DNA of 64,000 nucleotides from assembly GCF_025449335.1 (NCBI RefSeq), contig NZ_CP104884.1, positions 1-64,000 of the forward strand. Direction: 5' to 3'. Below, piece by piece: positions 17,812 through 26,567 of the stretch. This stretch comes from Bartonella sp. HY328. Its GTDB lineage: Bacteria > Pseudomonadota > Alphaproteobacteria > Rhizobiales > Rhizobiaceae. A program made the position numbers and the translations under genes. The first letter of the stretch is position 1. Each line of letters opens with the position of its first letter. The notes beneath the pieces were generated by a model. It did not search any database and had not been told where the DNA came from. It saw nothing but the letters and a program-made list of their open reading frames with translations.

Positions 17812-18690
17812 TTATATTGGGCAAAAGCGGGCAAAAAGTCCAAGCAGCATTTGATTGAAACTACGATGTTCTTTTTGCCAGCTATCAAGCTCATCAATAG
17901 GCACAGGATTTTGCCCATCAAGCTTGCTCATCAAACGCTTGCCAAGGGTTTTATACTGATAATCAGATACTTCCCCCGTAATATCGCAAGCGCGGATACA
18001 GGGACTTAAAGCAACAACCAAATCCTGCAAATGACGCATTTCCATCTGCCCTTGATCCCAATTGGTTTTAATCGTTGCTTTAGATAAAACGTCCTTGTCA
18101 ATCGATAGATAGATTGACTGGTTTTGACATATTTGCGCGCTGATAAAGGCAGACACAAGATCATCAATATTCTTAAAGCTCATGAAGCTGTTTTTTAGGC
18201 CCAAATATTTCCCCCAGTTAACATTAACGCCAGTTGACCAATAGGTAAGCTTGCCGCGTATTAGTGGACTTAACCGGTTTTCAACAGCATGGCTTAAACC
18301 AATATCATGAGAGGTTATGCCAAGCACATGAACATGGTTAACAAAAGGCAATGCTGCTGTATAACTAACCCAGGAGCCACAATGAATGCCAAACGGATAA
18401 CGCATATTATCGGGGTGATTGTCCAAAATAACCACGGTAAGGCGCTTGTCACCTAATAATTTGGCTTGGCGTGCAATGAGTAAATGGCTAATGTGATGAT
18501 AGTCGCCACTACCTAAAAATACGGGGCCTTTATGGCTACCCAATTTATTATCAAGATAAAGCCCAAGCTTTTTATAATTGCGCATGGTTGCAGCAAAGCG
18601 AATAGATTTTTGATAATCGCTAAGCGGTAATCTTATTTCATTGTCTAAGGATTTAACACTGTGATCAAAATCGAGAATAATTGGATTCAT
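17812..18690 (-). CDS. Arginase/ureohydrolase-fold protein
   Basis: A 292-residue protein with the metal-binding layout of the ureohydrolase superfamily: GSGDYHH (about 60-66, the GGDH position), DNHPDN (about 89-94, the DAHxD position), SIDKDVL (about 192-198, the SxDxD position) and ITGEVSD (about 236-242, in place of the EVNP loop). All six expected manganese ligands seem present, so it should be catalytic, but surrounding residues differ from true arginase or agmatinase, so I do not name a substrate. Its ATG overlaps the stop of the upstream FemAB-like gene by 4 bp (ATGA), and it is the third gene of the operon. Confidence 0.7.
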   Translation of the reverse strand: MNPIILDFDHSVKSLDNEIRLPLSDYQKSIRFAATMRNYKKLGLYLDNKLGSHKGPVFLGSGDYHHISHLLIARQAKLLGDKRLTVVILDNHPDNMRYPFGIHCGSWVSYTAALPFVNHVHVLGITSHDIGLSHAVENRLSPLIRGKLTYWSTGVNVNWGKYLGLKNSFMSFKNIDDLVSAFISAQICQNQSIYLSIDKDVLSKATIKTNWDQGQMEMRHLQDLVVALSPCIRACDITGEVSDYQYKTLGKRLMSKLDGQNPVPIDELDSWQKEHRSFNQMLLGLFARFCPI

Positions 18691-19817
18691 TGATTATTCT
18701 CCACCGATGTGGCAGTGTTATTTTCTTTTGGCGCAATGGCGGTAGCATCGCTTTCAAAGTGATGGCGAAAATGATTTAAAATCCGCCGTAAAACTGGATT
18801 GCGGATGTAAACAGCATGTTGAGTCATGGCAAATTTTGCCCCAAGCGAAGCCTTTACGTTAGGATCTGTCCAGCCAGCAACATAAAATTCTAGGTGATGG
18901 GCAAGCGCATATTCAAGATTGATGAACCAGCTTAAAAAATACAAATTGTAATTGGTTGCAGCTGGATAATCAAAACCAATATATTTATCAACCAACTTTT
19001 TGTCGTGGATAAAACAGATATTATAGCCAATTAATTGATTATCTTTGGTTTTATAAGTAAAAACACGCAAAGAGGGATCAGAATTTTGCAATAAATTAAC
19101 AAAAAAATCACGGCTTAACAGGTCAAAATGCACCTCACTTTGCTGATAGACTTGCAAATAAAGGCTATAATATTGATCAAGCGCTTTTTCATCAAAAAAT
19201 AACGGATCACCAGCTTCAAGCACGTCAATAATCAACTCATCGCGGTGACGCATTTTACGGCGAAAATCCTTGCGGCGACTTTTTGAAAAACGGTTTAAAT
19301 ATTCATCAACTGAAGCAAAATCCATTTTTACATAGGCAAGCGCTTGCCCCTCAACTTTGATAAAGCCGCAACGCTCTAAGGCAACTACAAAATTTGAACT
19401 CACATCACTGTCATTCGCGCTCATGAGTGGGTTTTTTAGTGGCAAATCCTTGACAATGACCAGTGGATAATTGGTCTTTGCTTTGGTTGTTAATTCTTGG
19501 GCTGCGCTGTTAAAATCAAAACTATCAGGTAGTGGGGTAAATTCACTTACCGTGGTGCCAATAAAAAGCGTATTTAGCTTTAAAAATCGGCTCCAAAACT
19601 TGTAAAAAGGTAGCTTTTCAATACGCTTTCTTGTTTGGCTTTCCATAGTGGTTAAAAGATCAAACTCAGCGGCAAAGCAAGGCAATCCAGAATTTAAATC
19701 AGTGCTAGAAAAGTCTTTTGGCAAATATGAAAAAAAGAGGCTAGACAAATGACTAGGCTCAAGATTATTGCGCGAATAAGTAACTTTATTCGAGCCTATT
19801 TCCTTGTGCTTAGTCAC
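18687..19817 (-). CDS. FemAB/GNAT-like acyl- or aminoacyl-transferase
   Basis: About 376 residues. The central and C-terminal parts resemble the GNAT-fold family annotated as peptidoglycan biosynthesis/FemAB-like: FSKSRRKDFRRKMRHRDEL (about 175-193), then LYLQVYQQSEVHFDLL, VFTYKTKDNQLIGYNICFI and FYVAGWTDPNVKASLGAKF near the end. Such proteins transfer an acyl or aminoacyl group to an amine. The start is a GTG: the one at 19817 has AGAGG 8 nt before it, while another at 19841 has no usable spacing. It overlaps the arginase-like gene and lies 80 bp after the aminotransferase gene, so the three are probably cotranscribed. Confidence 0.65.
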   Translation of the reverse strand: MTKHKEIGSNKVTYSRNNLEPSHLSSLFFSYLPKDFSSTDLNSGLPCFAAEFDLLTTMESQTRKRIEKLPFYKFWSRFLKLNTLFIGTTVSEFTPLPDSFDFNSAAQELTTKAKTNYPLVIVKDLPLKNPLMSANDSDVSSNFVVALERCGFIKVEGQALAYVKMDFASVDEYLNRFSKSRRKDFRRKMRHRDELIIDVLEAGDPLFFDEKALDQYYSLYLQVYQQSEVHFDLLSRDFFVNLLQNSDPSLRVFTYKTKDNQLIGYNICFIHDKKLVDKYIGFDYPAATNYNLYFLSWFINLEYALAHHLEFYVAGWTDPNVKASLGAKFAMTQHAVYIRNPVLRRILNHFRHHFESDATAIAPKENNTATSVENNQ

Positions 19818-19897
19818 TTGAACAACCTCTTTTTCTCCCACCCCTCACTTATTCTTAGTTTGGGGGATATTGCAAAGCGCAAATTACATACTTGTCT

Positions 19898-21310
19898 TTA
19901 CATACTGGCCTTTGCCCGTTTTAATAATTGGTCAAGCAAGGCAATAGCCTTATCAATTTCGGCTTTGCTAATCATCAAGGATGGCGCAAGGGTAATAACA
20001 TTCTTGTAATAACCACCAACATCCAAGACAAGACCAGTCTTTTGTCCTTCATATTCAAGATCGCCTGAAAGGCCAATATCAACCATCCGGTCAAGCAATT
20101 CACGGTTAGGTGTAAAGCCATCTTCAGTACAAATTTCGCAGCGAAGAGCAAGACCAAGTCCATCAACATCGCCAATTTCAGGGTGACGTTTCTGCAAATC
20201 TTGTAAACCTTCAAGGAAATGCGCCCCTTTTTCCATAACCATGCCTTCAAAGTCGGTTTCGGCAGTCATGCGCATTACTTCCAAGCCAAGGGCAGTACCT
20301 AGTGGATTAGATGCAAAGGTTGAATGGGTTGAACCAGGAGGGAACATTTTAGGATTGATCAATTCTTCCCGCGCCCAAAGGCCACCAAGGGGATTAAGAC
20401 CATTGGTTAAGGCTTTGGCAAATACAAGCACATCAGGGGTGACGCCAAAATGCTCAATCGACCATAATTTACCGGTGCGATAAAAGCCCATCTGGATTTC
20501 ATCAACAACCATTAAAATGCCATATTGATCAAGGACTTTCTTGATGCCTTTGAAGAAGTTGCGCGGTGGCACGACATAACCGCCAGTGCCTTGTAATGGC
20601 TCGATATAAAAGGCAGCATATTCAGCTTCTGATGCCTTTGGATCCCAAACGCCATTATATTCTGTTTCAAAAAGACGGGCAAATTCATTCACGCAATGTT
20701 CACCATATTCTTCAACGCTCATTCCGCGGGGACGGCGAAATGGGTATGGAAAAGGCAAAAACATTGCGCGTTCGCCAAAATGGCCATAACGACGACGATA
20801 GCGGTAGCTTGATGTGATGGATGAAGCACCAAGCGTACGGCCGTGATAGCCACCTTCAAAGGCGAACATTAAGCTCTTGCCATTTTTTGCATTGCGTACG
20901 ATTTTTAATGAATCTTCAATCGATTGCGAACCACCAACATTGAAATGCACGCGGCCATCAAGACCGAATTTGTTTTTCATGTCTACAGCAATGGTTTTTG
21001 CAAGCTCGATTTTGGTTGGATGCAAATATTGGCTAGCAGTTTGTGGTAACGTATCGATCTGCTGCTTTAGAACTTCATTGAGGCGCGGATTGGCATAACC
21101 AAAATTGACTGCAGAATACCACATTTGCAAATCAAGATAAGGAATGCCCTTAAGGTCGTACATATAAGACCCTTCGCAGCCGGCGAAGATTTTGGGTGGA
21201 TTGACGTAATGAACTGTATCGCCAAACGAACAATATTTTGCTTCATCTTGAAGTAAATTATTTTCAATTTCGTTTGCTTCGCCGTCTTTATATCCGTGAA
21301 ATATTGCCAT
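19898..21310 (-). CDS. Class III pyridoxal-phosphate aminotransferase
   Basis: A 470-residue fold-type I aminotransferase of the acetylornithine/GABA aminotransferase class. Visible features: the N-terminal region YLDLQMWYSAVNFGYANP, FEGGYHGRTLGASS (about 150-163), the cofactor aspartate in VVDEIQMGFYRTGKLW (about 268-283), the Schiff-base lysine in VFAKALTNGLNPLGG (about 295-309) and THSTFASNPLGTA (about 327-339). The substrate cannot be read from sequence; class members act on omega-amino groups of diamines, GABA or beta-amino acids. It leads the operon with the FemAB-like and arginase-like genes, and is divergent from cycA across a 345-bp control region. A GGAG lies about 9 nt before the ATG. 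Confidence 0.85.
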   Translation of the reverse strand: MAIFHGYKDGEANEIENNLLQDEAKYCSFGDTVHYVNPPKIFAGCEGSYMYDLKGIPYLDLQMWYSAVNFGYANPRLNEVLKQQIDTLPQTASQYLHPTKIELAKTIAVDMKNKFGLDGRVHFNVGGSQSIEDSLKIVRNAKNGKSLMFAFEGGYHGRTLGASSITSSYRYRRRYGHFGERAMFLPFPYPFRRPRGMSVEEYGEHCVNEFARLFETEYNGVWDPKASEAEYAAFYIEPLQGTGGYVVPPRNFFKGIKKVLDQYGILMVVDEIQMGFYRTGKLWSIEHFGVTPDVLVFAKALTNGLNPLGGLWAREELINPKMFPPGSTHSTFASNPLGTALGLEVMRMTAETDFEGMVMEKGAHFLEGLQDLQKRHPEIGDVDGLGLALRCEICTEDGFTPNRELLDRMVDIGLSGDLEYEGQKTGLVLDVGGYYKNVITLAPSLMISKAEIDKAIALLDQLLKRAKASM

Positions 21311-21655
21311 TGCAATTGCTCCAAACTTTTAAGTGATGCAGAATTAGCAAAGGCTTTTGTTGGTGGCTGTTTGCTTTATGTAGCGATTTGGTAACAAGGT
21401 AACAATTGTTTGGTGCTTGTGTTGCATTTTTTGTGATAGGCGTAAAAATTACATAAAATAGCAAAGCCTATAGCTCTTTAAATCCTAACATGCTTAGGGT
21501 CAGGACAAAAGAATTGATTGCGCAGCGGCGCACTTAATTTGTGTCAAAAATGTGATTATTTTTAAATGAAAGTAATTTACATTATTGCACTGGCTTGCTA
21601 ATCCTATACATTCAAACTTCTTTAAAAACGACTTTTTAAGTAAGGGGAAAACTGG

Positions 21656-23080
21656 ATGACAAAAAAAACAAATAATCCAGACGATCAACAGCTTGAGCGC
21701 GGGCTTGAAAATCGTCACATTCAGCTCATTGCTATTGGCGGTGCGATAGGTACGGGTCTGTTTATGGGCTCTGGTAAAACCATTCACGCAGCAGGGCCAT
21801 CAATTGTGCTTGTTTATGCGATTATCGGTTTTATGCTTTTTTTCGTCATGCGCGCCATGGGCGAACTATTGCTCTCCAATACGAAATATAAATCTTTCAT
21901 CGACTTTTCGGCTGATCTTTTAGGCCCTTGGGCCGGTTTTTTCATCGGCTGGACCTATTGGCTATGCTGGATTGTAACCGGTGTTGCGGATGTTATCGCG
22001 ATTGCAGGTGTTTCCATTCCGCTAACTCCGCAAGATCCCCATAGCTATACGCAATTCTGGTGGCCTTGGCTTAATCCGTGGGTGGCAGTTATAGCCTGTG
22101 TTGCCTTGTTTTATGTGCTTAATATCGTGGCCGTTAAATTATTTGGCGAGCTTGAATTTTGGTTTGCAATTATTAAAATCATCGCTATTCTCGCATTGAT
22201 TGCCGTGGGCGCCTATATGATTGCGACTGGCTTTACCTCTCCTAATGGAACAGTCACCTCACTTAGCAATGTATGGAATGGCGGCAATATTTTCCCAAAT
22301 GGTGTTATGGGCTTCTTTGCTGGTTTCCAAATTGCGGTTTTTGCCTTTGTGGGTATTGAGCTTGCGGGCACTGCTGCTGCGGAAGTAAAACATCCAGAAC
22401 GCACCTTGCCACGGGCGATTAACTCCATTCCAATCCGCGTTATTTTCTTCTATGTTTTATCGCTCATCGTTATTATGGCCGTTACGCCATGGAATATGGT
22501 TGACCCAGGCAGCAGCCCATTTGTGGCAATGTTTGTGCTTATTGGTATTCCTGTTGCGGCCGGTATTGTAAATTTTGTTGTGTTAACTTCGGCTGCATCA
22601 TCAGCCAATAGCGGTGTGTTTTCTACAAGCCGTATGGTTTATGGTCTTGCAGAAAAAGATGGCGCTCCTAAAGCATTAGGTAAGTTGTCTAAAAAGCACG
22701 TACCTGCTAATGGTTTGCTATTTTCATGCATCTGCATTTTACTTGGGTATGCAATATTGTCGTTGATGCCAACAATTATGGAAGCTTTTACAGTTGTAAC
22801 CACCATTTCAGCTATATTGTTTATGTTTGTTTGGACAATCATTCTCATTAGCTATGTTGTTTATCGCGAAAAGCGGCCCGAGCAGCATGAGCGTTCTATC
22901 TATAAAATGCCTGGTGGTGTTGCCATGTGTTACGTGGTTATGGCGTTTTTCGTGTTTATTTTAACACTATTGTCACTTGAAGCAGATACCCGCATTGCAC
23001 TTATTTATACACCTTTATGGTTTGTGTTGCTTGCTGTTTGCTTCTTTGCTTTTGCGCGTAAAACTTATCATCAAAAATAA
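21656..23080 (+). CDS. cycA: D-serine/D-alanine/glycine permease CycA
   Basis: A 474-residue amino acid:proton symporter of the APC superfamily (AAT family) with about twelve membrane segments. Long stretches match CycA: NRHIQLIAIGGAIGTGLFMG (about 22-41), FMLFFVMRAMGELLLSN, GPWAGFFIGWTYWLCWIVTG, FFAGFQIAVFAFVGIEL, and SAASSANSGVFSTSRM (about 309-324). It imports glycine, D-alanine and D-serine into the cytoplasm. AAGGGGAAA precedes the ATG. It is divergent from the aminotransferase operon and followed by a strong terminator. Confidence 0.92.
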   Translation: MTKKTNNPDDQQLERGLENRHIQLIAIGGAIGTGLFMGSGKTIHAAGPSIVLVYAIIGFMLFFVMRAMGELLLSNTKYKSFIDFSADLLGPWAGFFIGWTYWLCWIVTGVADVIAIAGVSIPLTPQDPHSYTQFWWPWLNPWVAVIACVALFYVLNIVAVKLFGELEFWFAIIKIIAILALIAVGAYMIATGFTSPNGTVTSLSNVWNGGNIFPNGVMGFFAGFQIAVFAFVGIELAGTAAAEVKHPERTLPRAINSIPIRVIFFYVLSLIVIMAVTPWNMVDPGSSPFVAMFVLIGIPVAAGIVNFVVLTSAASSANSGVFSTSRMVYGLAEKDGAPKALGKLSKKHVPANGLLFSCICILLGYAILSLMPTIMEAFTVVTTISAILFMFVWTIILISYVVYREKRPEQHERSIYKMPGGVAMCYVVMAFFVFILTLLSLEADTRIALIYTPLWFVLLAVCFFAFARKTYHQK

Positions 23081-23103
23081 TTTAGACAAAATAATGCACA
23101 ATA

Positions 23104-23133
23104 AAAAGGTCTTGCCGAAAGACAAGACCTTTT
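23104..23133 (+). terminator. Rho-independent terminator of cycA
   Basis: AAAAGGTCTTG (23104-23114) pairs perfectly with CAAGACCTTTT (23123-23133) around an 8-nt loop. It is 23 bp after the cycA stop. Confidence 0.85.
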
Positions 23134-23260
23134 AAAGCAGTTTTTTAAAGTTAACGCATCATCAGCAACTCATAGTATTTTGCTTCACCTTATATTTGCT
23201 AAGGTTTTTAAGATACAGTCCTTCATATGCGACCGTAGCATTTCTAGCTACCGCGTTTAG

Positions 23261-23794
23261 TCATTCTGTGCTGATATCCATATCTTTAAATTGTGGGAAA
23301 ACCGTTTTGACTATATTAATGCCATCCGTTGTGAGAATGCTATAAAAATAGCTTTTACCATCTATTATAAGACCAATAGAACTGCCTTCCATATCATAGG
23401 TTTCAGCAGTTTCTATTTTAACATGGCTAACATAGGGAATAATCGCATATTTATCACCACCAGCTGCTTGCCTATAACGAATGTTTTCGGGTTGGAACTC
23501 GATATTTAAGGATGTAAAGCTATTATATTCTTGATATAACCAATGGATCATGTCCGCTTTAAACTTTACAACATCTAAACCACCGCGCTTTGCAATATAT
23601 TCTAGTATTGCGGGTGGTAGAAACGCAGCTACTCGTACAGCGTTTTTTGATTTAACAGCTTCTACATAGGCCGTAAAATCACGTTCTATTTGAGCTTTTT
23701 CCTCCGCCTGCCAACTATCTACCGCTACGGTTTGAGAAAAACATGCAAAGGGGAACAAAAAAATGGCTAAAATAATAAAAATTGCTGATCTCAT
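23261..23794 (-). CDS. Small secreted protein, first member of a tandem paralogue family
   Basis: A 177-residue protein with a cleavable signal peptide (about 1-21, ending FACFSQ). The mature part shares an order of motifs with the two neighbours at 23979 and 24724: W(Q)xxEKAQI, LPPAxxxY, VKFKADM, YRQAAGGDKYAIIPY, the SYFY strand and IVKTVFPQFKDMD at the end. The fold looks like a small alpha+beta periplasmic domain, perhaps NTF2-like, but I do not recognise a named family. GAGGG lies about 8 nt before the ATG. Confidence 0.7.
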   Translation of the reverse strand: MRSAIFIILAIFLFPFACFSQTVAVDSWQAEEKAQIERDFTAYVEAVKSKNAVRVAAFLPPAILEYIAKRGGLDVVKFKADMIHWLYQEYNSFTSLNIEFQPENIRYRQAAGGDKYAIIPYVSHVKIETAETYDMEGSSIGLIIDGKSYFYSILTTDGINIVKTVFPQFKDMDISTE

Positions 23795-23890
23795 TATCTG
23801 CCCTCATCTTATGCCATCATATGTGTGACACTTTAACCCGTTTGGAAATATAAAAGCGTGGTACCAATTTCAATATACATCTTTATAAAA

Positions 23891-23925
23891 AAAGCATGTC
23901 AATCTTATCAAAATCGACATGCTTT
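23891..23925 (-). terminator. Terminator of the second paralogue
   Basis: AAAGCATGTC (23891-23900) pairs with GACATGCTTT (23916-23925). On the minus strand the stem is followed by TTTTTTTAT. It lies just after the 23979 gene in its reading direction. Confidence 0.75.
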
Positions 23926-23978
23926 AGATAATATAATAAGTGTAATTAACATATATCGTTTTATAATATAGTTTTCAA

Positions 23979-24500
23979 TTAATTTACACTGACATCTAAA
24001 TCTTTATATTCTGGATAAACAGTCTTTATAACCATGACATTTATCTCTTTGCCGACATCTAGAAACCAATATTTACCCTCTACCATAATAGCGGCAACTT
24101 TACTATCTGCAGTTACTTCTTGGCCAGAAGTTAAAACAATATGGGTTTTATAAGGAATAATGGCATATTTTGCACCATCGCTTGATTGACGATATAAAAT
24201 ATCATCTGGGTTAAAACTGCCTTCAATTGTTTTTATATTTGCAAAGGACATTTCCATGGCTTTTGTCATAGAAGCTTTTAATGTTTCTACGTCTTGCCCA
24301 TCTTTATCTGCTAAATATTTCATAAAAGCAGGCGGCAGCGCATCTTGGATCATATTAAGATCTTTTGTTTTAGCGCGTTCATTAAAAGCAGTAAATTCAC
24401 TTTGTATTTGCGCTTTTTCACTGTTTTGCCAATCGCTTGCAGCCGCTGGCAAAGTAAAAAGAAAAAAAATCAAAAAAATTGATAATGCTTTTTTCATCAT
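23979..24500 (-). CDS. Small secreted protein, second tandem paralogue
   Basis: A 173-residue protein with signal peptide (MMKKALSIFLIFFLFTLPAA). It shows the same motif order as its neighbour: WQNSEKAQIQSEF, LPPAFMKYLADKDGQDV, DDILYRQSSDGAKYAIIPYK, the KYWFLDVG strand and VIKTVYPEYKDLDVSVN. It has its own terminator, and a 184-bp gap separates it from the 23261 gene, so the two are separate units from an old duplication. The function is unknown; the protein is probably periplasmic. Confidence 0.7.
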   Translation of the reverse strand: MMKKALSIFLIFFLFTLPAAASDWQNSEKAQIQSEFTAFNERAKTKDLNMIQDALPPAFMKYLADKDGQDVETLKASMTKAMEMSFANIKTIEGSFNPDDILYRQSSDGAKYAIIPYKTHIVLTSGQEVTADSKVAAIMVEGKYWFLDVGKEINVMVIKTVYPEYKDLDVSVN

Positions 24501-24723
24501 AGCTCCGTTTTCAAATGGTAACCGCTTATTTTTAACAGGTTTTATAAATCATGTATAAATATTAGAAAATATAAATGTATAATTTATAATCATTGCCTAT
24601 ATTTACGTTATAATTTTCATAAATCAAAATAATTATACATAGGTTACAAAAAAATTGGTGTGTTATGAAAATTGAACTATTCTATAATTGGATCAATGCC
24701 GTCAAACTGTGGATAAAGTAATA

Positions 24724-25007
24724 CTAATAAATAAGGTTATCAGCTTTTCCAATATCTAAAAAATATTGTTTATCATCTATTTTTACAGCTGCAACAATAC
24801 TATCTATCGCTTCTTTTTGACCGCTATGAAGAACAACATTTGTTTTATAACGAATAATTGCATATTTTTGGCCCTTTTCAGTCACTCCATAGCTAATATC
24901 TTCTAAACTAAACTCTCCACTAAGACTCGAAACATTTTTATAAGTATCCTCCATGAAATTACGCATATCTGCCTTGAACACATCACATCAAAAATATGTT
25001 GAGGCAT
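24724..25007 (-). pseudogene. Decayed third copy of the small secreted protein family
   Basis: From about 24981 down to 24724 the frame reads VFKADMRNF...EDISYGVTEKGQKYAIIRYKTNVVL...IDDKQYFLDIG, clearly homologous to the two neighbours. The signal peptide and first 60 residues are missing, and the frame stops before the conserved VIKTVYPEYKDLD tail. Just upstream, in another frame, MPQHIFDVM (from 25007) matches the LPPAILEYI segment of the paralogues, so an internal deletion plus frameshift is visible. Its only start would be a GTG without a ribosome site. Confidence 0.75.
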
Positions 25008-25089
25008 AGCCTTGTTATAAAACGGGTGATATATAAAGCTGAAGCTTTACAATCTGCCCACAGATCATTGTTCATCGATGAGGAAACTC

Positions 25090-26403
25090 ATGGTAAAATT
25101 AGCGGCACAACAAAACCAATCAGCTGAAACTTTGGAGACTATCGCGGTTTTCAAAAAAGTAGCTTGGCGGTTGGTGCCATTTTTATGCTTTTGTTATATC
25201 GCCTCCTATTTAGACCGTATTAATATCGGTTTTGCCAAATTGCAAATGCTGGATGATTTACAATTTAGTGAGGTTGCTTATGGTTTTGGGGCAGGGCTGT
25301 TTTTCCTTGGCTATATTTTATTTGAAGTGCCAAGTAATCTTGTTTTACAAAGGGTAGGGGCGCGGCTTTGGATCGCCCGTATTATGGTAAGCTGGGGAAT
25401 ATTTTCTGGCCTTACTATGTTTGTTACCACACCTTTGCAGTTTTATAGCGTGCGTTTTTTATTAGGTGTGGCCGAAGCAGGTTTTTTACCCGGAGTGCTT
25501 TATTATTTAACCACATGGTTTCCCAGCTATAGGCGTGGTCGGATAATGGCATTGTTCATTATCGGTTTACCCCTTGCAACAGTAATTGGTGGGCCGCTAT
25601 CGGGTTTTATCATGACGCAATTTGCAGGATTGAATGGCTGGAATGGTTGGCAATGGCTGTTTTTATTGGAAGCAGTGCCTACTATTATTTTGGGACTTAT
25701 GGCAATTTATTGCTTGCCAGATAATTATGATAAAGCCCATTGGCTCAATATCGAGGAAAAAGCCTTGATCCACAATGCCATGCAAATGGATCAACTGAAT
25801 GAAACCCATGCAAAGCATAGCTTGCGCGATGGGCTTTTAAATATTAAGGTTTGGATGTTGGGCGGCATTGATTTTTCAATTTTGCTTTGTACCTACGCCC
25901 TTGGTTTTTGGTTGCCGAGCTTTATTAAAAACACCGGCATTATTGATCCGCTCATTATTGGGTTATTAACTGCAATTCCAGGAATATTTGCAGTTTTAAG
26001 CATTTTATTATTAGGCGCAAGTTCCGATTATCACCGCGAGCGCCGCTTTCATATTATCATTCCCTTTATTATCGGTGGCACTGCCATGATAACTTCAACC
26101 TTTTTTGTTGATAATGTTTTTGCAACTGTATTTTTGTTTAGCGTCGCATCCGCGATGATTATTGGCACCGTACCAGTGTTTTTTGCTTTGCCTGCGACCT
26201 TTTTAAAGGGTACAGCCGCCGCAACTGGTTTTGCCCTTGCCATATCGCTTGCCAATATTGCAGGCTTGGTATCCAATGCACTTATCGGCCTTGCTATAAA
26301 TTTAACAGGTTCAGCCAGTGGTGCTTTATGGATATTTGCAGCATTTTTAGCTCTAAGTTGCTGCCTTGTCGCGCTTTTACCCGCCCGATTGGTAAACCGC
26401 TAA
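25090..26403 (+). CDS. MFS transporter, anion:cation symporter (ACS) family
   Basis: A 437-residue twelve-helix carrier. I start at ATG 25090 (MVKLAAQQ), because AGGAAA lies 4-9 nt before it; an ATG at 25078 overlaps that ribosome site. ACS-family features: LDRINIGFAKLQMLDDL (about 43-59), FEVPSNLVLQRVGARLWIARIM (in helix 2-3), FLLGVAEAGFLPGVLYYLTTWFP, RGRIMALF and SGFIM. Members carry sugar acids, dicarboxylates or aromatic acids; the substrate cannot be told. It is followed after 164 bp by an aminotransferase on the same strand. Confidence 0.87.
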   Translation: MVKLAAQQNQSAETLETIAVFKKVAWRLVPFLCFCYIASYLDRINIGFAKLQMLDDLQFSEVAYGFGAGLFFLGYILFEVPSNLVLQRVGARLWIARIMVSWGIFSGLTMFVTTPLQFYSVRFLLGVAEAGFLPGVLYYLTTWFPSYRRGRIMALFIIGLPLATVIGGPLSGFIMTQFAGLNGWNGWQWLFLLEAVPTIILGLMAIYCLPDNYDKAHWLNIEEKALIHNAMQMDQLNETHAKHSLRDGLLNIKVWMLGGIDFSILLCTYALGFWLPSFIKNTGIIDPLIIGLLTAIPGIFAVLSILLLGASSDYHRERRFHIIIPFIIGGTAMITSTFFVDNVFATVFLFSVASAMIIGTVPVFFALPATFLKGTAAATGFALAISLANIAGLVSNALIGLAINLTGSASGALWIFAAFLALSCCLVALLPARLVNR

Positions 26404-26567
26404 TTTTTACACTTAAAAAAGTTCCATAAGATATCTTATGCAATAATGTTAAGCTGTAATATTTTGTTGTCGAAATTATAGCCCGCTATTGCTTTTCAGC
26501 TTAAATAAAATGGTATAGGACTTTATATTTGTGGCTCGATAAATCAAAAATAGGGAATAAGCGATAA

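Noticed and set aside
21500..21787. 95-codon minus-strand frame over the cycA start
   Set aside because: Overlaps the cycA promoter and N-terminus in antisense; no family signal.
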